A DNA stretch of 64,000 nt, from positions 24,745,746-24,809,745 of the forward strand of contig NC_134951.1 of NCBI RefSeq assembly GCF_965638725.1, written 5' to 3'. This stretch comes from Aptenodytes patagonicus (Eukaryota > Chordata > Aves > Sphenisciformes > Spheniscidae). Positions 49,655-64,000 of the stretch are shown one piece after another; the first letter of the stretch is position 1, and every line of letters starts with the position of its first letter. The position numbers were made by a program, and so were the translations under genes. A model generated the notes under the pieces. The model was not told the DNA's origin, did not search any database, and was given only the letters and a program-made list of their open reading frames with translations.

Positions 49655-52600
49655 TGGCTGTGAGGTGGTGCCTAAGCTAGGTATCACCTTTTTGCTTTGG
49701 AGTTGGCTCGAGACTGGCGTACACTGTGTGGAGACAGAGTAAGCTTGTGTCTGGTTGCAGAGTGCTGTTGCAAGTCTCTCACTGAAGTGTTTTTCTATAG
49801 CTATTAAATAATTCAGTACTTTTCTCTGTCCTCCCAGATTTTTAAATACTACTTCCAAAATGTAAAGCCTGGAACATATATGCCTCCATCCATCCATCCA
49901 TGTTCCATTGCAAACCTACTAATGCTATAGATGAAAGCTAACTTTTCCCTGCTGTTACTCCTTATTTCCCAGTATACACATTCAAGGACTGCATTCATCC
50001 TTTCAGCTGTAGCACTACACTGGTATGTTATGTACAGCTGTTCATCTAATGTAGTGTTAGCTGTGTCCAGATACAATGAAAGTAACCGAACTTCAGTTCA
50101 TCACAAACTCGACCACATGCTCTCACCTTATATCCAGAACTGTAATTATGAGGCCATGTCTAGAACTAGCAGCAATTCTCCATAAAAAGTTTTGTTACAT
50201 TCAGTATGATATTGCCATGCCATTATCTCCTGATCTGTAGTGCATTAGTGATGAAGACATCACATCAGCCCTGGAGTTTTCCCCAAAGGAATTGTAATCA
50301 CTCAAAAACTTGTTTCTGACTGTTCTTTTTTTGTTAGATTTTTTCTTCTAAGAGGTATTGGAGAGGACTTGCGCTTAACCCTTGCTAGATTTTGCTTTTG
50401 TGGGAGTGTTATTTCCTTTTTGGTGCGAGAACTCCTGAGAGACACTGCTTCTCCCGAACTACTTCTGAGGAGTCTCAACTGGAAGGAACTCAAAAAGATA
50501 GTTTCCTTTTTAGAGAATGTTTGTCTCTATGGATATCACTGTTAGGAAACATTTTCTCTGGTCATGACTGTTTAGAACTTGTATATTTTTAGTTTAGATT
50601 TGCTAGCTGTAATATCGATTTCATCAGGCTTTTGATAATATTTTTATTATGACTTACTTCCTCTCTCTCTTCCTCCCCACCCAGACACATACAGCCTTTT
50701 CTTCCTCTGAGTTTCTGATGAGGAACTGCTGCCCACGTGTTTCTTGTGTGGTCTGTAATCATAAGCTGCATTTCTTAATGTTTGTTTTTCTTTATGGTTG
50801 TATGAAAATTTTGCAGTTATGAGATAGAAACATTCATACCTCCGTTACATGTTGTGAGAAAATTACAGTACCTTGAGAGGTCACAAGGAAGCTGCATAGG
50901 CAACTTGAGTGTGGATGCAATATTACAAAAGACATACGTCCAGTATGTCCTTGTCCAGGGCAAGACACTACAATTGTACTGTAACCCCAATTTTGAGTGC
51001 TCCTAATTTTAAAAAAGGGAAAGAAAAAATTTATTCTTCCTGCAATTTTTCTTGAGGTGGGCCATTGAAAGACAATTCTTTTTTTCTTACAAGCAGGAGG
51101 TTAATCAAGTGGTTAAGATCTAGAGTTTAAATCTGTAATAGGATGCAACATTTCAAGTGCTGCAAGCTCTTTCAGAGAAATGGCATCTCTATGCTCCAGA
51201 TGTTTTCCCAGCTATGAAGAGACCATTTTTTCCCCCAAATTTCACAGATCTGCTCAATGAGCAGGAGTGTAGCAGACCACTTTTATAAATATGCAAACCT
51301 CTCTACACTTGACTTTGTCCTCCAGAAGATTTTGCCTTCTTCTGGGCTGAGCTGGATGTCTTTACTCTGCATGATAATACTGGCCAGTTCTACTTTTAAC
51401 AGTCATCTTTTAGTTTTTAAAATAAATACAAGGGATGTTTTCTCTCTTTTGATGATCCTGCCTCCTTGGACTCTTTAATCATCTCAATCAGATGACGCCC
51501 CTATCCCGAGGGAATTCTCTGCTGGGGTAAAATTTGGCAGTACAAGTTTTTACAAAAGCATTTCCTGGACTAAGGTGGAGCAGAACGGCATTCTGTCAGT
51601 TCTGAACTGGTGGAGTGTCTCTTGGGGAGGATAGCCTGCTTATGTAAATTAGAGTTGCTTATGATAGGGAAAGCATTGCTTTTATTTACCCTGGGACTGA
51701 GTCAGAGCAGTTTCCATTTGTGAACTGGAGAGCAGTAACCTCCCACATGTGCATATTCCCCAGAGAAAGTGGGTCTTGCTAGAGGACAGGGTTTGGGTCA
51801 AAGGTTATTGGCACTGCACAAAAAAAAATAGAGAGAGAACAATGAAAAACAAGCATTTAATTGGATTTTATCAGAAGAACTGCCGAAAGAATACAGTGCC
51901 AGGAAACTTTACCTGCAGCTCTTCATTACAGTTCCTCTGTCAGAAAAAGCTACTCCTTCTTATCTGTGCTGTTACTTGAGCAATGTCTCACAGCATCTGA
52001 GGTTGGGGGCTCACATCCAGGATATTATAAGTGTGTCATTGCCAAGTCTGTAAATACAGTTCATGTTTGTTGGCAGTTCCTCTGTCCATTAACATTACAT
52101 CATCCCTAGACCAAACCCATGATAATGAAAACAGCTTCAGTCCAAGAAATTCAGCTTCTGACTTAAAAGTCCCCAGTATAAAAGGTGATATCAGTCCACA
52201 GATGCCATGTACTCTAAACAACTTGCTTCCTTTTCCAGTACCTATCCTGTTTGCGAGTTTTGAAAAAAGTGCTAAAACCGAGTTTGTTTTAAGCCAAATG
52301 AGATTGCTAGGAGCTCAGATCCTTTTGAATCAGCACAGCTATCAAGTATCTTCTGCGATTCTGTAATTTTTGAATGTTCTGTGTCACCAGAACAGCAATA
52401 CAACTCTTTGATCACTGTAGATAAGAAAAGAATGAAGAAGGAGTTCAGTATTGTATTTCCATCAGCCCCTTTCAGCTTCTTCCTGTTTTATACTAAATCC
52501 ATAACCTTTTAACTCGGATCGGTTGTGTTGCTCAATAATGGGAAGCTTCCACAACTTCTCTGAATTGTTTTTTCAGCTTCATCTTTGTGTAATTCTTACA

Positions 52601-55600
52601 CTTTGTTTTCAGCTAGACAAAGGTGCTGAGATTGCTGGAGCAGTCATTGCTCTGTCATTGACAAAGTCCTCCAAACCCTCTTGTAGCTTTTCTAAGTCTT
52701 CAGCTTCCCTGTAGAGTTCCTTGTTGCCTAAATTGCATGTGATACTTTGATTCAAATCCTCCTCATGCTCAGCATGAATTTCAACATATTCTTGGTAGTT
52801 AGCTATAAATGTATCAGAAAACAATTTTCTTCAGAATTCTGCTTGCCATTAGCAAGCCGTACCTTCAGTTCTTCTTCCTCCTTGTGATTCCTCAAGAGGA
52901 TGTTAACACAGGTGTTTGTTAGGACTATGGTGGGTGGCAGTTTCTTTCTCAATAACATTTCAGTGTCAAGTCAAACTTCTAAGCCAAGCAGATATCTGAA
53001 TATGGGAAAAGGTACGATTACTGTGCTTGGGGAGGATCTCACTCTTTTTATTTTCATTACCCAAGAAAGTTGAAAAGACCACTTTTTCTGGATGCTGTTG
53101 TTAACAACTTTGAATATTTTAATTGGTGATTTTTCTTTGAGACATGATGCAGGAAATACATTTCACCACATGGAGATATTATTGATACTACAGTTACTGG
53201 TTTTGATTTCTCACATTTAGTCACCCACACTTTTTATTTCTGGTAGCATTCTCTTTCATTTTTCCTTTATAGTTTCACTTGCAAAATCAAGCAGTAGACT
53301 GAGAGCTTGAAACCATCTGAAGATACTCATTCCTTCTTGTAAGGGGGAACATAAGTAGAAGTGGTCTCAGAAGTGAGGTGTGTCAGGATCCAGGAAAGAT
53401 CATAATATTGAGAGCAATGGGGGAAAGTATATTAGCACCCTTTGAATGTTCATGGTTGAGGAGGTCAAGCTATCCAGAACTGTAGCAAGGTAAGGGTTGA
53501 ATATCGGGGCACTCAGCCCAAGAGCGAGCAGAGGAGAGACAAAATGTTTCAATTACTTATGTTACAAATGATATACTGGTAGCAATTTTCTTCATATAAC
53601 AGTACATCAGAGCTTGACATTCTAGGTGTTTTTCTAACCATCTTCATTTGACCTTTGTCATTTCGCCAGTGTCAGTTACAGTAGCTGCTCTCGAACGCAG
53701 CTGATCATCAGGGCTCTGGAAGGCCTGGAGCAGGAAATAGATTAATCTCAATGTCTACAACATAATAAATCAGAATAAAAAATGGTTACATAGTGAATTC
53801 AGTACTGTGAAGACTCACTGAAAAACAAAACTACATCGACAGGGATACTGCCCAGTTTAAGTTATTAATGAACCAACGTATCTTCCACAGACACACCGAG
53901 CGTACACACAGACCACTGCATTTCTCCTGGCCTAGTTAAAGCTGCAGAAAAGAAGTCAGTAAAGCCCAACCTACTGAGTTTGGGTCTGGACCTCTGGAAA
54001 TTTGCCACTAAGGCTATCCAAAGCTCATAAAATGTCATAGAAAGTTCCCAAGTGCCAGATTTTTAAACACTCAGATGAGAAATACAAAGTTTGTGAAATC
54101 TACTCATTCTAGTAAGGAGTTTTCAAATGCTGTTGAAACCTTGTTATGGTCTCAAAGACTCAAATATCCAGAAATCAAACATCAGTATCGATTTATTGTC
54201 TTAAGTGAATGTGATCAAATGTAGTAGAAAGTCCTTCACAGGGCAAGTGCACAAAATAAACACCCGTAAGAGAAGATTGTCATTTAAGTGAAGTTTGCTA
54301 GTGCAAATATGGGCTTCTGGGTTTCATGTCCGTGTCAGGAGTTTCCAGACAAAGTCACCTACCAATTATGCTTTCATTAAAAAAACATCAAAAAGTTAGA
54401 TTTTCCTAATACTCATTTAATAGGGTAAATAAATCATCTCTGCTGAAAGGAAGTCACAAGGCATATTTTACATAGAAATGAGTGTTCCTTGAGGACTGTG
54501 AAAAACCTGCCAACGGGGATTTTAATGGAAATTAATAACCTCCTTAAATATAGAATCAGAGCTGCAGATACTTATTAAATGAAATTAAGTACATTTGGAC
54601 AGTTTTCATGAGTCATTCATCAAAACTTAAACTGAGCCTGGGAAATTCATAAACAAACATGAGGCAAACAAACAGCACTTTGTTAAATTCTAAAAACTGC
54701 ATTTGTGAAATGAAGATATAACTGGGTGGTGATTGTGCTGACAGGGACTAACCTACTTAGAGCCGTGCCCTGCAGCCTGCCATTTGCCCAGAAGAAACTT
54801 CATGTTCTAACTATCTATTGTGATTTTTGCTCGCTTCTACTTTTTATTAGCAGAAGCCATAAATCTTTCAGACGTGAACCAGTCCCCATGAAGCCTGATT
54901 TACATCTCGCTAATGCATTACAGCTACATATGCTGTTACATACATGTCAGATTGCTTTTGTCATAACAACAAAAAAAATCCTTTGATGTGTTTTGTAAAC
55001 AGTTAGAATCTATTAGCATACTTCTGGTCACTTTAGGATACTATAGATATTCTATTAAAGGAAACATAACTTTCATAGTCCCAAACTTCTGGGTGAACTG
55101 AGAATATATCCATTTTAAAACTGATCAACTTTTTACACTTTCGTTTAAACAGGGGAAATGCATGTGAGGAGCAGTGATATGAAGAAAGCTTCGCGAAGGT
55201 CACGTAAAGGAAAACTTGGCTAGTGGGGAATCTCCTTCCAGAATAGACTGCAGCCACTACCTTCCACTGAAATAGTTGCACAAGGTGAATAAATTATGAT
55301 AACACTCCTAAGTATCTGCCTTTAAAGGATGTTTTTCCTTATTGCCCAGCACAGGATAGGGACCGCTTGTCATGAAAGGATGCAGTGCATGCAAACTGCT
55401 TAAAATTTTGCATAGTAACAGGAAGACCATAATTGCTTTTCAGGGTGTTGAGGTGCTCTTCGGGGCAATTCGCATGCCAGAAAGAGGTTCGGGTTTTCGG
55501 GGGGTAAGCTAGTGCAGTTAGCCCCGGGCAGCGGGAGGCGGCAGAGCCGCAGGATGGATCTTCCAGGGAAAGGAGAAGCGCGGGTTTAGCCCCGGAAACC

Positions 55601-55724
55601 AGAGACAGCCCCGCCTGCGAGAACGGTGGCTCTGAATATTAAGCCGGAGAAGTGGGGGGGAAGCCGGCAAGGGGGAGGGGGGCCCTGCCGCGGGAAGCTG
55701 AGCGCTCTCCGGTCTCCCCCGCAG

Positions 55725-57575
<1,851 letters not shown>

Positions 57576-58264
57576 GGTGGCCAGCCTGGCTCTGGCTTCC
57601 TGAGTGGGGAGCTGGGTTGCAGCTGTGGGGACCCACAAACTTCCTCCTACAGAGGGGACCCTCTCTGGCGTGTCTGCAGAGAGAAGGGGCTCCCCCTTTC
57701 CTCCTCTCCGCTCCCAAGATGTTGAGCTGGAGCCACTTGGTTGTAACTCAGTTGTAACTCTTCTCATGTTTGCTGTGCTTTGTGTGAAAAGCCGAGCACA
57801 TGAAAGGAAAAGCTGCTATAAAGGATAATCTCTGGATTATGTTTGTGCCAATTCCTAATCTGAGAAAAACCTTTTTACACCTGGATTTCTAAAAAATTCC
57901 TGACAACAGTGTCATAATGGGACGTTACTGTTAAGTGTTGGTCACGTGATTACACGTAGTTGCAATCTGGGCTGGAGCCTTTTCTGCCATTTGTTTTCTT
58001 TCTCTCTGCGATGTTACCGAGGGATAAACACTGCTGGCAACGTAGCTTAGCTGCATTTGTTTTTATGTTAAACCAACTATTTCCTGTGTTAGAAAAGTAT
58101 AGGAAGAATGTCTCCATCACAGCCTTTCATTTCTGGTGCAATACATGGTTTAAAGAAGACATGGCACTGTGTGGTCCCGGAATTTCAACCACAATGAATG
58201 ATTTAACAGATACCAGACTTAAAGTTTTAAGCAACACAAATGTGTGCCACATGGTCGTATTTGG

Positions 58265-58270
58265 AATAAA
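58265..58270 (+). terminator. KBTBD11: Proximal polyadenylation signal candidate AATAAA
   Basis: The hexamer is followed directly by a genomic A run. The run could also cause false internal priming in 3'-end cDNA data, so apparent ends here need care. Confidence 0.35.
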
Positions 58271-59836
58271 AAAAAAAAAAGGCAAGTTACTTTTTTAAAG
58301 TGTGGCATATTATAGCAGATATGAAACGTTATGTTCTTTACCTGAAAAAAACAATGGTTTCTGTATAAAAAGACATAATTTTATTACCTTTTTAATCAGA
58401 GATTTTAAATTATGACAAAAATGAACTGAAGCTGTTCAGACTGCAACCAATTGACATGACCATGTATGCCACTAGAGTTGGGGAAATATTTTGTACTTCA
58501 GCTGCTCCTTAATTAACTGCAGGTCAAAGAAAATTAACCTAAACCAAATGTAAATTCTTTGAAACTGACTGCAGACAGCTTAAATGTTTCGCTGTATGTT
58601 CAGTATCCTGTGGCAAGAGGCTTTTCCAACTTAGTGCAAGACCATCAAAGGAGGATGTGGAAAATAGGAATGTGCTACACATGTTGATTATATTGTGCAC
58701 TAGCATGATGTGATTTCCCTATCTTTTGATTGAGAGACTGCTTTATTTATGTCGATCTAACGATTGCTGTAATCAATAAGTCCTTGCTAATTGCAGTACA
58801 TGCTGATGGCGTACGTTGTCATTGGGATTCTGAACCACCCGAGAGCGCTGTTTGTGGAGCAGCATCCTAACGAGACGAAACCATACAAAGCTTCTTCGTG
58901 CCTGTGGAAAGTTGGAGCATACTTTTTGTCACGTTACTCAGAACTGGAAAAGTGTAAACCGTCTACGTGGACAGACTATACTGAAAAGGGCACATACATT
59001 TATTTTATACATTTTATATTAAAAAATCAATAGGCAAGGCAAATGTTTTAGCTTTACAGTAAATCACTGAGAAACCTTTTCTGAAAAACAGAACCAGTGT
59101 TTTTGCTATTGGTAATTCAGCCTGGAACTGGCATGGACTGTGGAAGGGAATTGTTTATACTCAAAGCTCTAGTATAGATTCATATTTTAGAAAGACATAG
59201 GGACCTTACATCAAAGAAAGCAGATCTTTTTATGTTTTATTAAGATGTTTCTGTTAAACAGGACATTAGCATTCTTATACGTTATTGGTAGTTCCAAAGG
59301 AAGGCAGCAGGCTCTGTCCTAAGAGACACCATCTTCACAAAAGAGAATAGTGAAGTTTATAGATATTTCTTTCCTTCACTTTCGTGGTTTTTTTTTACCT
59401 TTTCTCCATCTATCTTGCACAGGGTTTTAACACAGCTGATCTGATTAGCCATCCTATAGAAAACAGTGGTTCAGTCCTAAAAGTTCTTAGCCAAGCGAGC
59501 CTATTCCCTAGTGAGCTGATTAAAGCATCACCCAGGTAGGAGCTGTAGGCTTGCAGAGTGTGACACCTATCTTAGCCTCAGTACAGGTTGGTGCAGTGGA
59601 ATTCAATACCACAGATGGCATATTCGTTAGCGATTCACAAAGAAATTGATTTTTTTCACTGAATGATGGACTTAGTTCTCAGACAAGAATCCTTGGAAAC
59701 GTTGACTCTAAATTAAATTACAGCATTGTAGCTTGGGCAGGAGAGAAGAATGATGTGTTTGCCTTCAACATAATTTTTATGTTAACTGTAGAAAGTATGT
59801 CAAGCTGTGTAGTGAAACACTTAGGTGCATACTTAA

Positions 59837-59842
59837 AATAAA
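59837..59842 (+). terminator. KBTBD11: Distal polyadenylation signal candidate AATAAA
   Basis: This canonical hexamer is about 2.26 kb after the stop codon. Its use is inferred only from position. Confidence 0.35.
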
Positions 59843-59860
59843 GACCTAAGTGCTAGGCCA

Positions 59861-62800
59861 GGTTTTGAATTAGTAGAGTCACCAGCAACACACAAGGAAA
59901 TGTCTGTTTTATCTTACAATACAGTACGATTTCATAGTTCAAAATATTACGTAGTATAGCTCTTATGCCACAGCATAGTGAGGAATCAAGCCAGCTTTTG
60001 CATTCCTATTAATTAAGCATTAATCAAGCATTTTCATTCCTGCTAATGCATGAAAATGCTTCTAAATGAGTTTTGGGAAGTCTCCGTGATTTAAGCTGCG
60101 AAAATATGCCACAGACTTTCGGGAAAGAATGAAACAGATTCTTTCTTCCAATATTTGTTGCTGTACACCATGAAGAAATATATTTGGACATACTCTTTAC
60201 AGTAATAAGCATTCTACGAACCTGCAGTGGTTTGTATTTTTGCTAGCTCCTAGTGTTAGAAAAGGTTGAATCGAGTGCTTACGCGCTTTCAGTGTTTACA
60301 CAGTGTGAATGAGGGCAGAGTCTGGTCTTCATTAGTAGCTGTCCATCAAGCCTGTTTCCTTTGTACACTCTTTGCATAATCACAGCCTGATGATTGACAA
60401 CAGAGGCATGTTTCTAGCCAGATTTCCTACTCTGTGGCCTCTGTTTCCTCCCTGGTAAGCCTGAGGCAGGTTCGCTGAGAGTTGTTTTTTCCCCCCAGTT
60501 ATATCTCAGCATATCCAAAAAAACCCCACCAAATTTGGGTACTAACCCCAGAATTTAGGTGGACTTCAGGCATTTGAGGACCAAAATTGTCATCCCAGAA
60601 CTCTCCAGTGTAGCTTAAACTGAGCAATCACTGTCCCTTTGACATGCGGAGGTGCTGAGCAGGTCCCCTCCACCTGTTCAGAACTGCTCACCTCTGAGCA
60701 GATACGCACCTACCTAGCTACTGCCTCAACTCCTCTGAAACCAGATGATGCGATACCCAGAAGCCACTGGTGTAATATGGTTTTATGGTACAAACTGAAG
60801 GGCCAGGCCACCCTCGAATTGTGTTTGCATATGTTTTGCTTTTAAAACAGAGCTATTTTATCTAATGGGGGAACGCTACTGTGTTTGCATGGGAACATGG
60901 AGGTACGTGTTCGCTTTCTTAGCCTGCGAGGATTCAAGCCACATCTCCGACCGCCCGATTGGGAATGGATTGAAGGACCTCTTGGAGCTAATCCCTGATC
61001 TCTAAATATTTATGCATTTTGTATTATACATTAATTGGCTAAAAATCTCAGAAATGATCCAGGTAGGTGAATTCAAACCTTCATCCTCACTGAGTGATCT
61101 GAGACTAGCTGGAGAGACAGAGTCCTCTCTGCTGTCTGTCTTCTCCATGAATCTCACAGTCCCCTTCTCCCACTTTTAATAGGACGTGCAGGAGATAATT
61201 TTTCTGCTTCCTCCTCCCTAGAGTACTCCTGTTTTCAAGGTCTAAAGGCTAAAGGACGTAGGCTTGAATTCCCTTAAGCTGAGAAAGGACTGAACTCGGG
61301 CCTCCCACTTCATGTGTGTTTTCTCAAATCGAGATGACTATTTAGAAGAAGAGTATCGGGACCACCTCCTACGGCTCTTTTTCAGGGATGAACCTCATGC
61401 AAATCCTCCAAAAGCACACACAGGCTCCTGCACCTCGAGTTCTGGGTAGATTCCAGGCTCCAGCTCCTGGATGGGTAATTCAGGACACATTTAGTACATG
61501 TTCGTGCAATTGGACAAGTCGTCTTCTGTGGGAAGCTTTTCCAGACAGGCTCTGTATTTTGGGTTGCCAGTCTGAGGTGAGGGACTTCGTGCACTGTACT
61601 GGGAGGCCAAGCAGGTCATTTGGATTCTTCTCAGGGGTGATGCCTTGGTAAAGAGGTGTTGCAGTGCCTAACATGGAAATGCCGAAAGCCTTCACTGCAT
61701 CTAAAACTAAATCCCTGCTTCAAAAAAGAAACAAGCCTTCTTAGCAAATGCTAATAACAGATGGAACTTTACTATTTCCATCTATTAACTGGTTCCGTAA
61801 AAAGAAATCTTAATTGCAGCAAAGGCATTTGTACAAATTCTGTTTACACTTGGAAACTAAGTCAAAGGAATAATTGGCAAAAGAATAACTCTATTTGATC
61901 AAAACAGGCACTGTTAAGCAACATGGGAAGGATGCTAATCATACCCTATTAATGAATAAAATTGTGCAGTAGCTGATGTAAATTCTGTCCACAAAAGAAT
62001 TTCTTTGTAAATACGTACCTGGTAAAATTTAAAGTGATAAAAGAATAAATTATTCACATGAAAGCTGTAACTCTCCTGTGCTGTTTGATTGGCTCTCAGA
62101 GTGTTGTATCCTGATTATCGCTATTCACGAGGCCTATTGCTTTTCCTGCTTCACGGTATCCATTCCATTGACTGCTCCGTAGATGTGTTACCCTTCATTA
62201 TCACAAAGCTTAACAGTGGTACTGGGGTGATTTGCTTTGTGTCTGGACTGACGTGTAGTGCTTTCTACTTGAACGAACCCAGAAGATTTAGACAGAATTG
62301 TATCTTTGGGCTTATTTTTGAGTGGCACTGCTCCTGGGAAACTGGAGAAAGCACAAGAAGGGGAAATGGCGGTAGTGTTGAGCAGTTGTAGTAACAAGCA
62401 TTTAATGACTTTCTTTTGTTGTCTGCCATTATTCCGCGCACCAGAGTAGCATTGGATTTAACAGAACATCTCTGTGTAGCTATTACCAGTATGAGCCTGA
62501 GTATTATTGTAGCAAAGTATGGCTTTATTTAAGTATATTTACTGCCTCAACTCCTACTCTGAGATAATTTAATGCAAGTTTGTAATAGTTCCACACATTT
62601 AGTAGATTACTGGAACTATTATGACTTTACATTACTGCTACTAAAAGCAGAGATTGACACACAAGCTCAGTAAAATTGTGCACTCAGAATATATAATCAC
62701 ACACTTTTCATTTGTTTTGGCCTACTGAATGCTGAGAGCTGCTGGAATGAACCCATCGGTATTAGGAATCAGCAGGCTATTTTGGAGGCTCTCTAACTCA

Positions 62801-64000
62801 TAAATTACTCAATGGGAAGAAATGGGAGTGTGGGGCAGAGGGATAGGAGGGAAGAGAAGAATTAAGAGTCAAAAATACCTACTGTATGTCCAGTTGAAAC
62901 GAACAAATAGCGGGGAAGGGAAACCAGGGTTGGTACTTGAGACAGTGATGACTACAGGGCCAATTTTTTTCAAGTATTTCTTAAACAGCCTGAGTTTTTA
63001 CCAATTATGTTGTTAGTCTTACCATTTTGCACCTGCAATACATCTCAAACAACCACAGTGTTTAAGAAGCTACTTTTTGCAGGAGTTTTGTGCTTTGCTT
63101 TTAAGTCTTAGTGGATAAACCTTGGACAAATTTGTGAAGTCATGAAATAACAATGTCAATGCTGCCACTTACAACAAATTAACTAATGCAAATGCTTTAG
63201 ACACTGTTCACAATTCAGGTGAATTATATGTGTAACTGATGTATTAACAGTTTCAATTTTGAAGTATATATAGGTAAAGCTTTTTATGTACTCCAACTTA
63301 TGCTGTAATGAAATAAATACATACAAAAAGCTTATGCTCCCCCTTAGGGATTTCTGGGTAATTGGTGTTTTTTCTTTGTCATCCATCCAGTCACTAAACA
63401 ATATTACATGTGTTCTTATAAAGCAAAGACAAAATTATGTGGATTATCACAAAGATAGAATGTTTAGGAAATGTTTCTAAGGCTAAGCAAAAGGGAGTGA
63501 AAAGCTAAGCATTTCACAGTGCCCTGGGTATTGGGAATATGAAATATTCTGCAGTGAAAGCACTTTCCTAAGTGCAGACTAGCATAAGCTCCAGTTCAGT
63601 TAATTTTATTTCCTTCTTTTTTTTTCTTGTCAGTATGTTAAACTACATTATTTATATATAAAAGTTACATGTAGGTTTTCCTAGGATACTCTCCTGTCTT
63701 ATGTCACACGTCAGATTTTTGGCTGGAGTAGATTTACAGCAGTGTAAGTAAAAGCAGAATCAAACACAACTGAATTTCGTACTTTGTCTTCTACTTATTT
63801 TCTCATCAGATAGATGATTCGCTTGAAATGAAGTCATATAACCTGTTCAAAACCTCCAAGATTCATAGACAGACTAGGTGGGGTTGGACTTCATGTCATT
63901 TCCATTATTTCCTTAGCTGCCCCAACACACAAGCTCTACCTATTTCATCTTTCTTACATTTTCTTCAGAACGGCCAAATTCTGCTGCTGGTTAAACCAGG
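59861..64000. other. Region downstream of KBTBD11, no gene recognised
   Basis: The sequence is AT-rich, with scattered AATAAA hexamers (for example near 61955, 62044 and 63311) and no exon or element I can support. In the human order MYOM2 comes next on the same strand. None of its coding sequence is recognisable before the window ends. Confidence 0.6.

Larger units (their letters stand above)
41954..55724 (+). other. KBTBD11: Probable KBTBD11 intron 1, 13.8 kb
   Basis: The intron runs from GTAAGC to TCCCCCGCAG. The first 150 bases are GC-rich and contain a large inverted repeat; the rest is AT-rich. A 40-bp sequence occurs twice (45499 and 49615) and there is a 21-base T run (45022-45042). 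Between about 47.8 and 53.3 kb the + strand is pyrimidine-rich, and the - strand has several short Lys/Glu-rich open blocks that I could not identify (see findings). No CR1 or LTR was recognised here. Confidence 0.6.
57576..59860 (+). other. KBTBD11: KBTBD11 3'UTR (end uncertain)
   Basis: The sequence changes from GC-rich to AT-rich about 200 bases after the stop. Candidate polyadenylation signals are at 58265-58270 and 59837-59842; further AATAAA hexamers lie beyond 61.9 kb. The mammalian gene has a long 3'UTR, so extension past 59.8 kb is possible. Frames at 57960-58298 and 58791-59033 lack domains and lie within this presumed UTR. Confidence 0.55.

Noticed and set aside
47820..53240. Naming the - strand coding-like blocks as a specific testis or chromatin protein
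   Set aside because: Comparison with remembered large-exon proteins gave no real match. One long block I first read as continuous turned out to contain a frame slip in my own translation.
59861..64000. First exon of MYOM2
   Set aside because: MYOM2 is expected next by synteny, but no coding sequence of it, CpG island or convincing donor was seen before the window end.

Overview
The window is vertebrate nuclear DNA, almost certainly avian. It is AT-rich and intron-dominated. Its interspersed repeats are CR1 LINEs with the typical avian 3' end (tandem ATTCTATG) and one LTR of a kind common in bird genomes. The two recognisable genes, both on the + strand, are ARHGEF10 followed by KBTBD11. This matches the order I know from human 8p23.3. 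Both were identified by recognising the translated protein; no database was searched.

Layout. Positions 1-28956 carry the 3' part of ARHGEF10 (Rho guanine nucleotide exchange factor 10). Five coding exons (1062-1219, 12027-12169, 18280-18454, 26317-26439, 28442-28956) join in frame with GT-AG borders and encode the last ~370 residues: the end of the WD40-like propeller and the Ser/Lys-rich tail. The DH and PH domains lie upstream, outside the window. The introns contain a 5'-truncated CR1 (about 4.9-5.4 kb) and a nested pair in which a younger + strand CR1 with a long open RT frame has split an older - strand CR1 (24.3-25.9 kb). A probable 3'UTR ends near 29.4 kb.

Positions 29.4-41.1 kb are intergenic, with one ~1.1 kb reverse-oriented LTR (31677-32794) and no recognised gene. 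A CpG island at about 41.1-42.1 kb ends in a strong splice donor (41953/41954). I interpret it as the promoter and noncoding first exon of KBTBD11. Just inside the intron lies a near-perfect 46-48 bp GC-rich inverted repeat. A 13.8 kb intron leads to the acceptor at 55724/55725. One exon then holds the whole 591-codon KBTBD11 reading frame (55800-57575: BTB, BACK-like region, kelch repeats), preceded by an in-frame 20-codon uORF. The 3'UTR follows for an uncertain distance. No gene is recognised from about 60 kb to the end.

The two genes are neighbours rather than a functional unit. ARHGEF10 encodes a cytoplasmic Rho activator and KBTBD11 a probable Cullin-3 substrate adaptor. I found no convincing undescribed system. 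The features most worth checking are the hairpin at the KBTBD11 5' end, the in-frame uORF, the nested CR1 junction and a 40-bp sequence present twice in the KBTBD11 intron.
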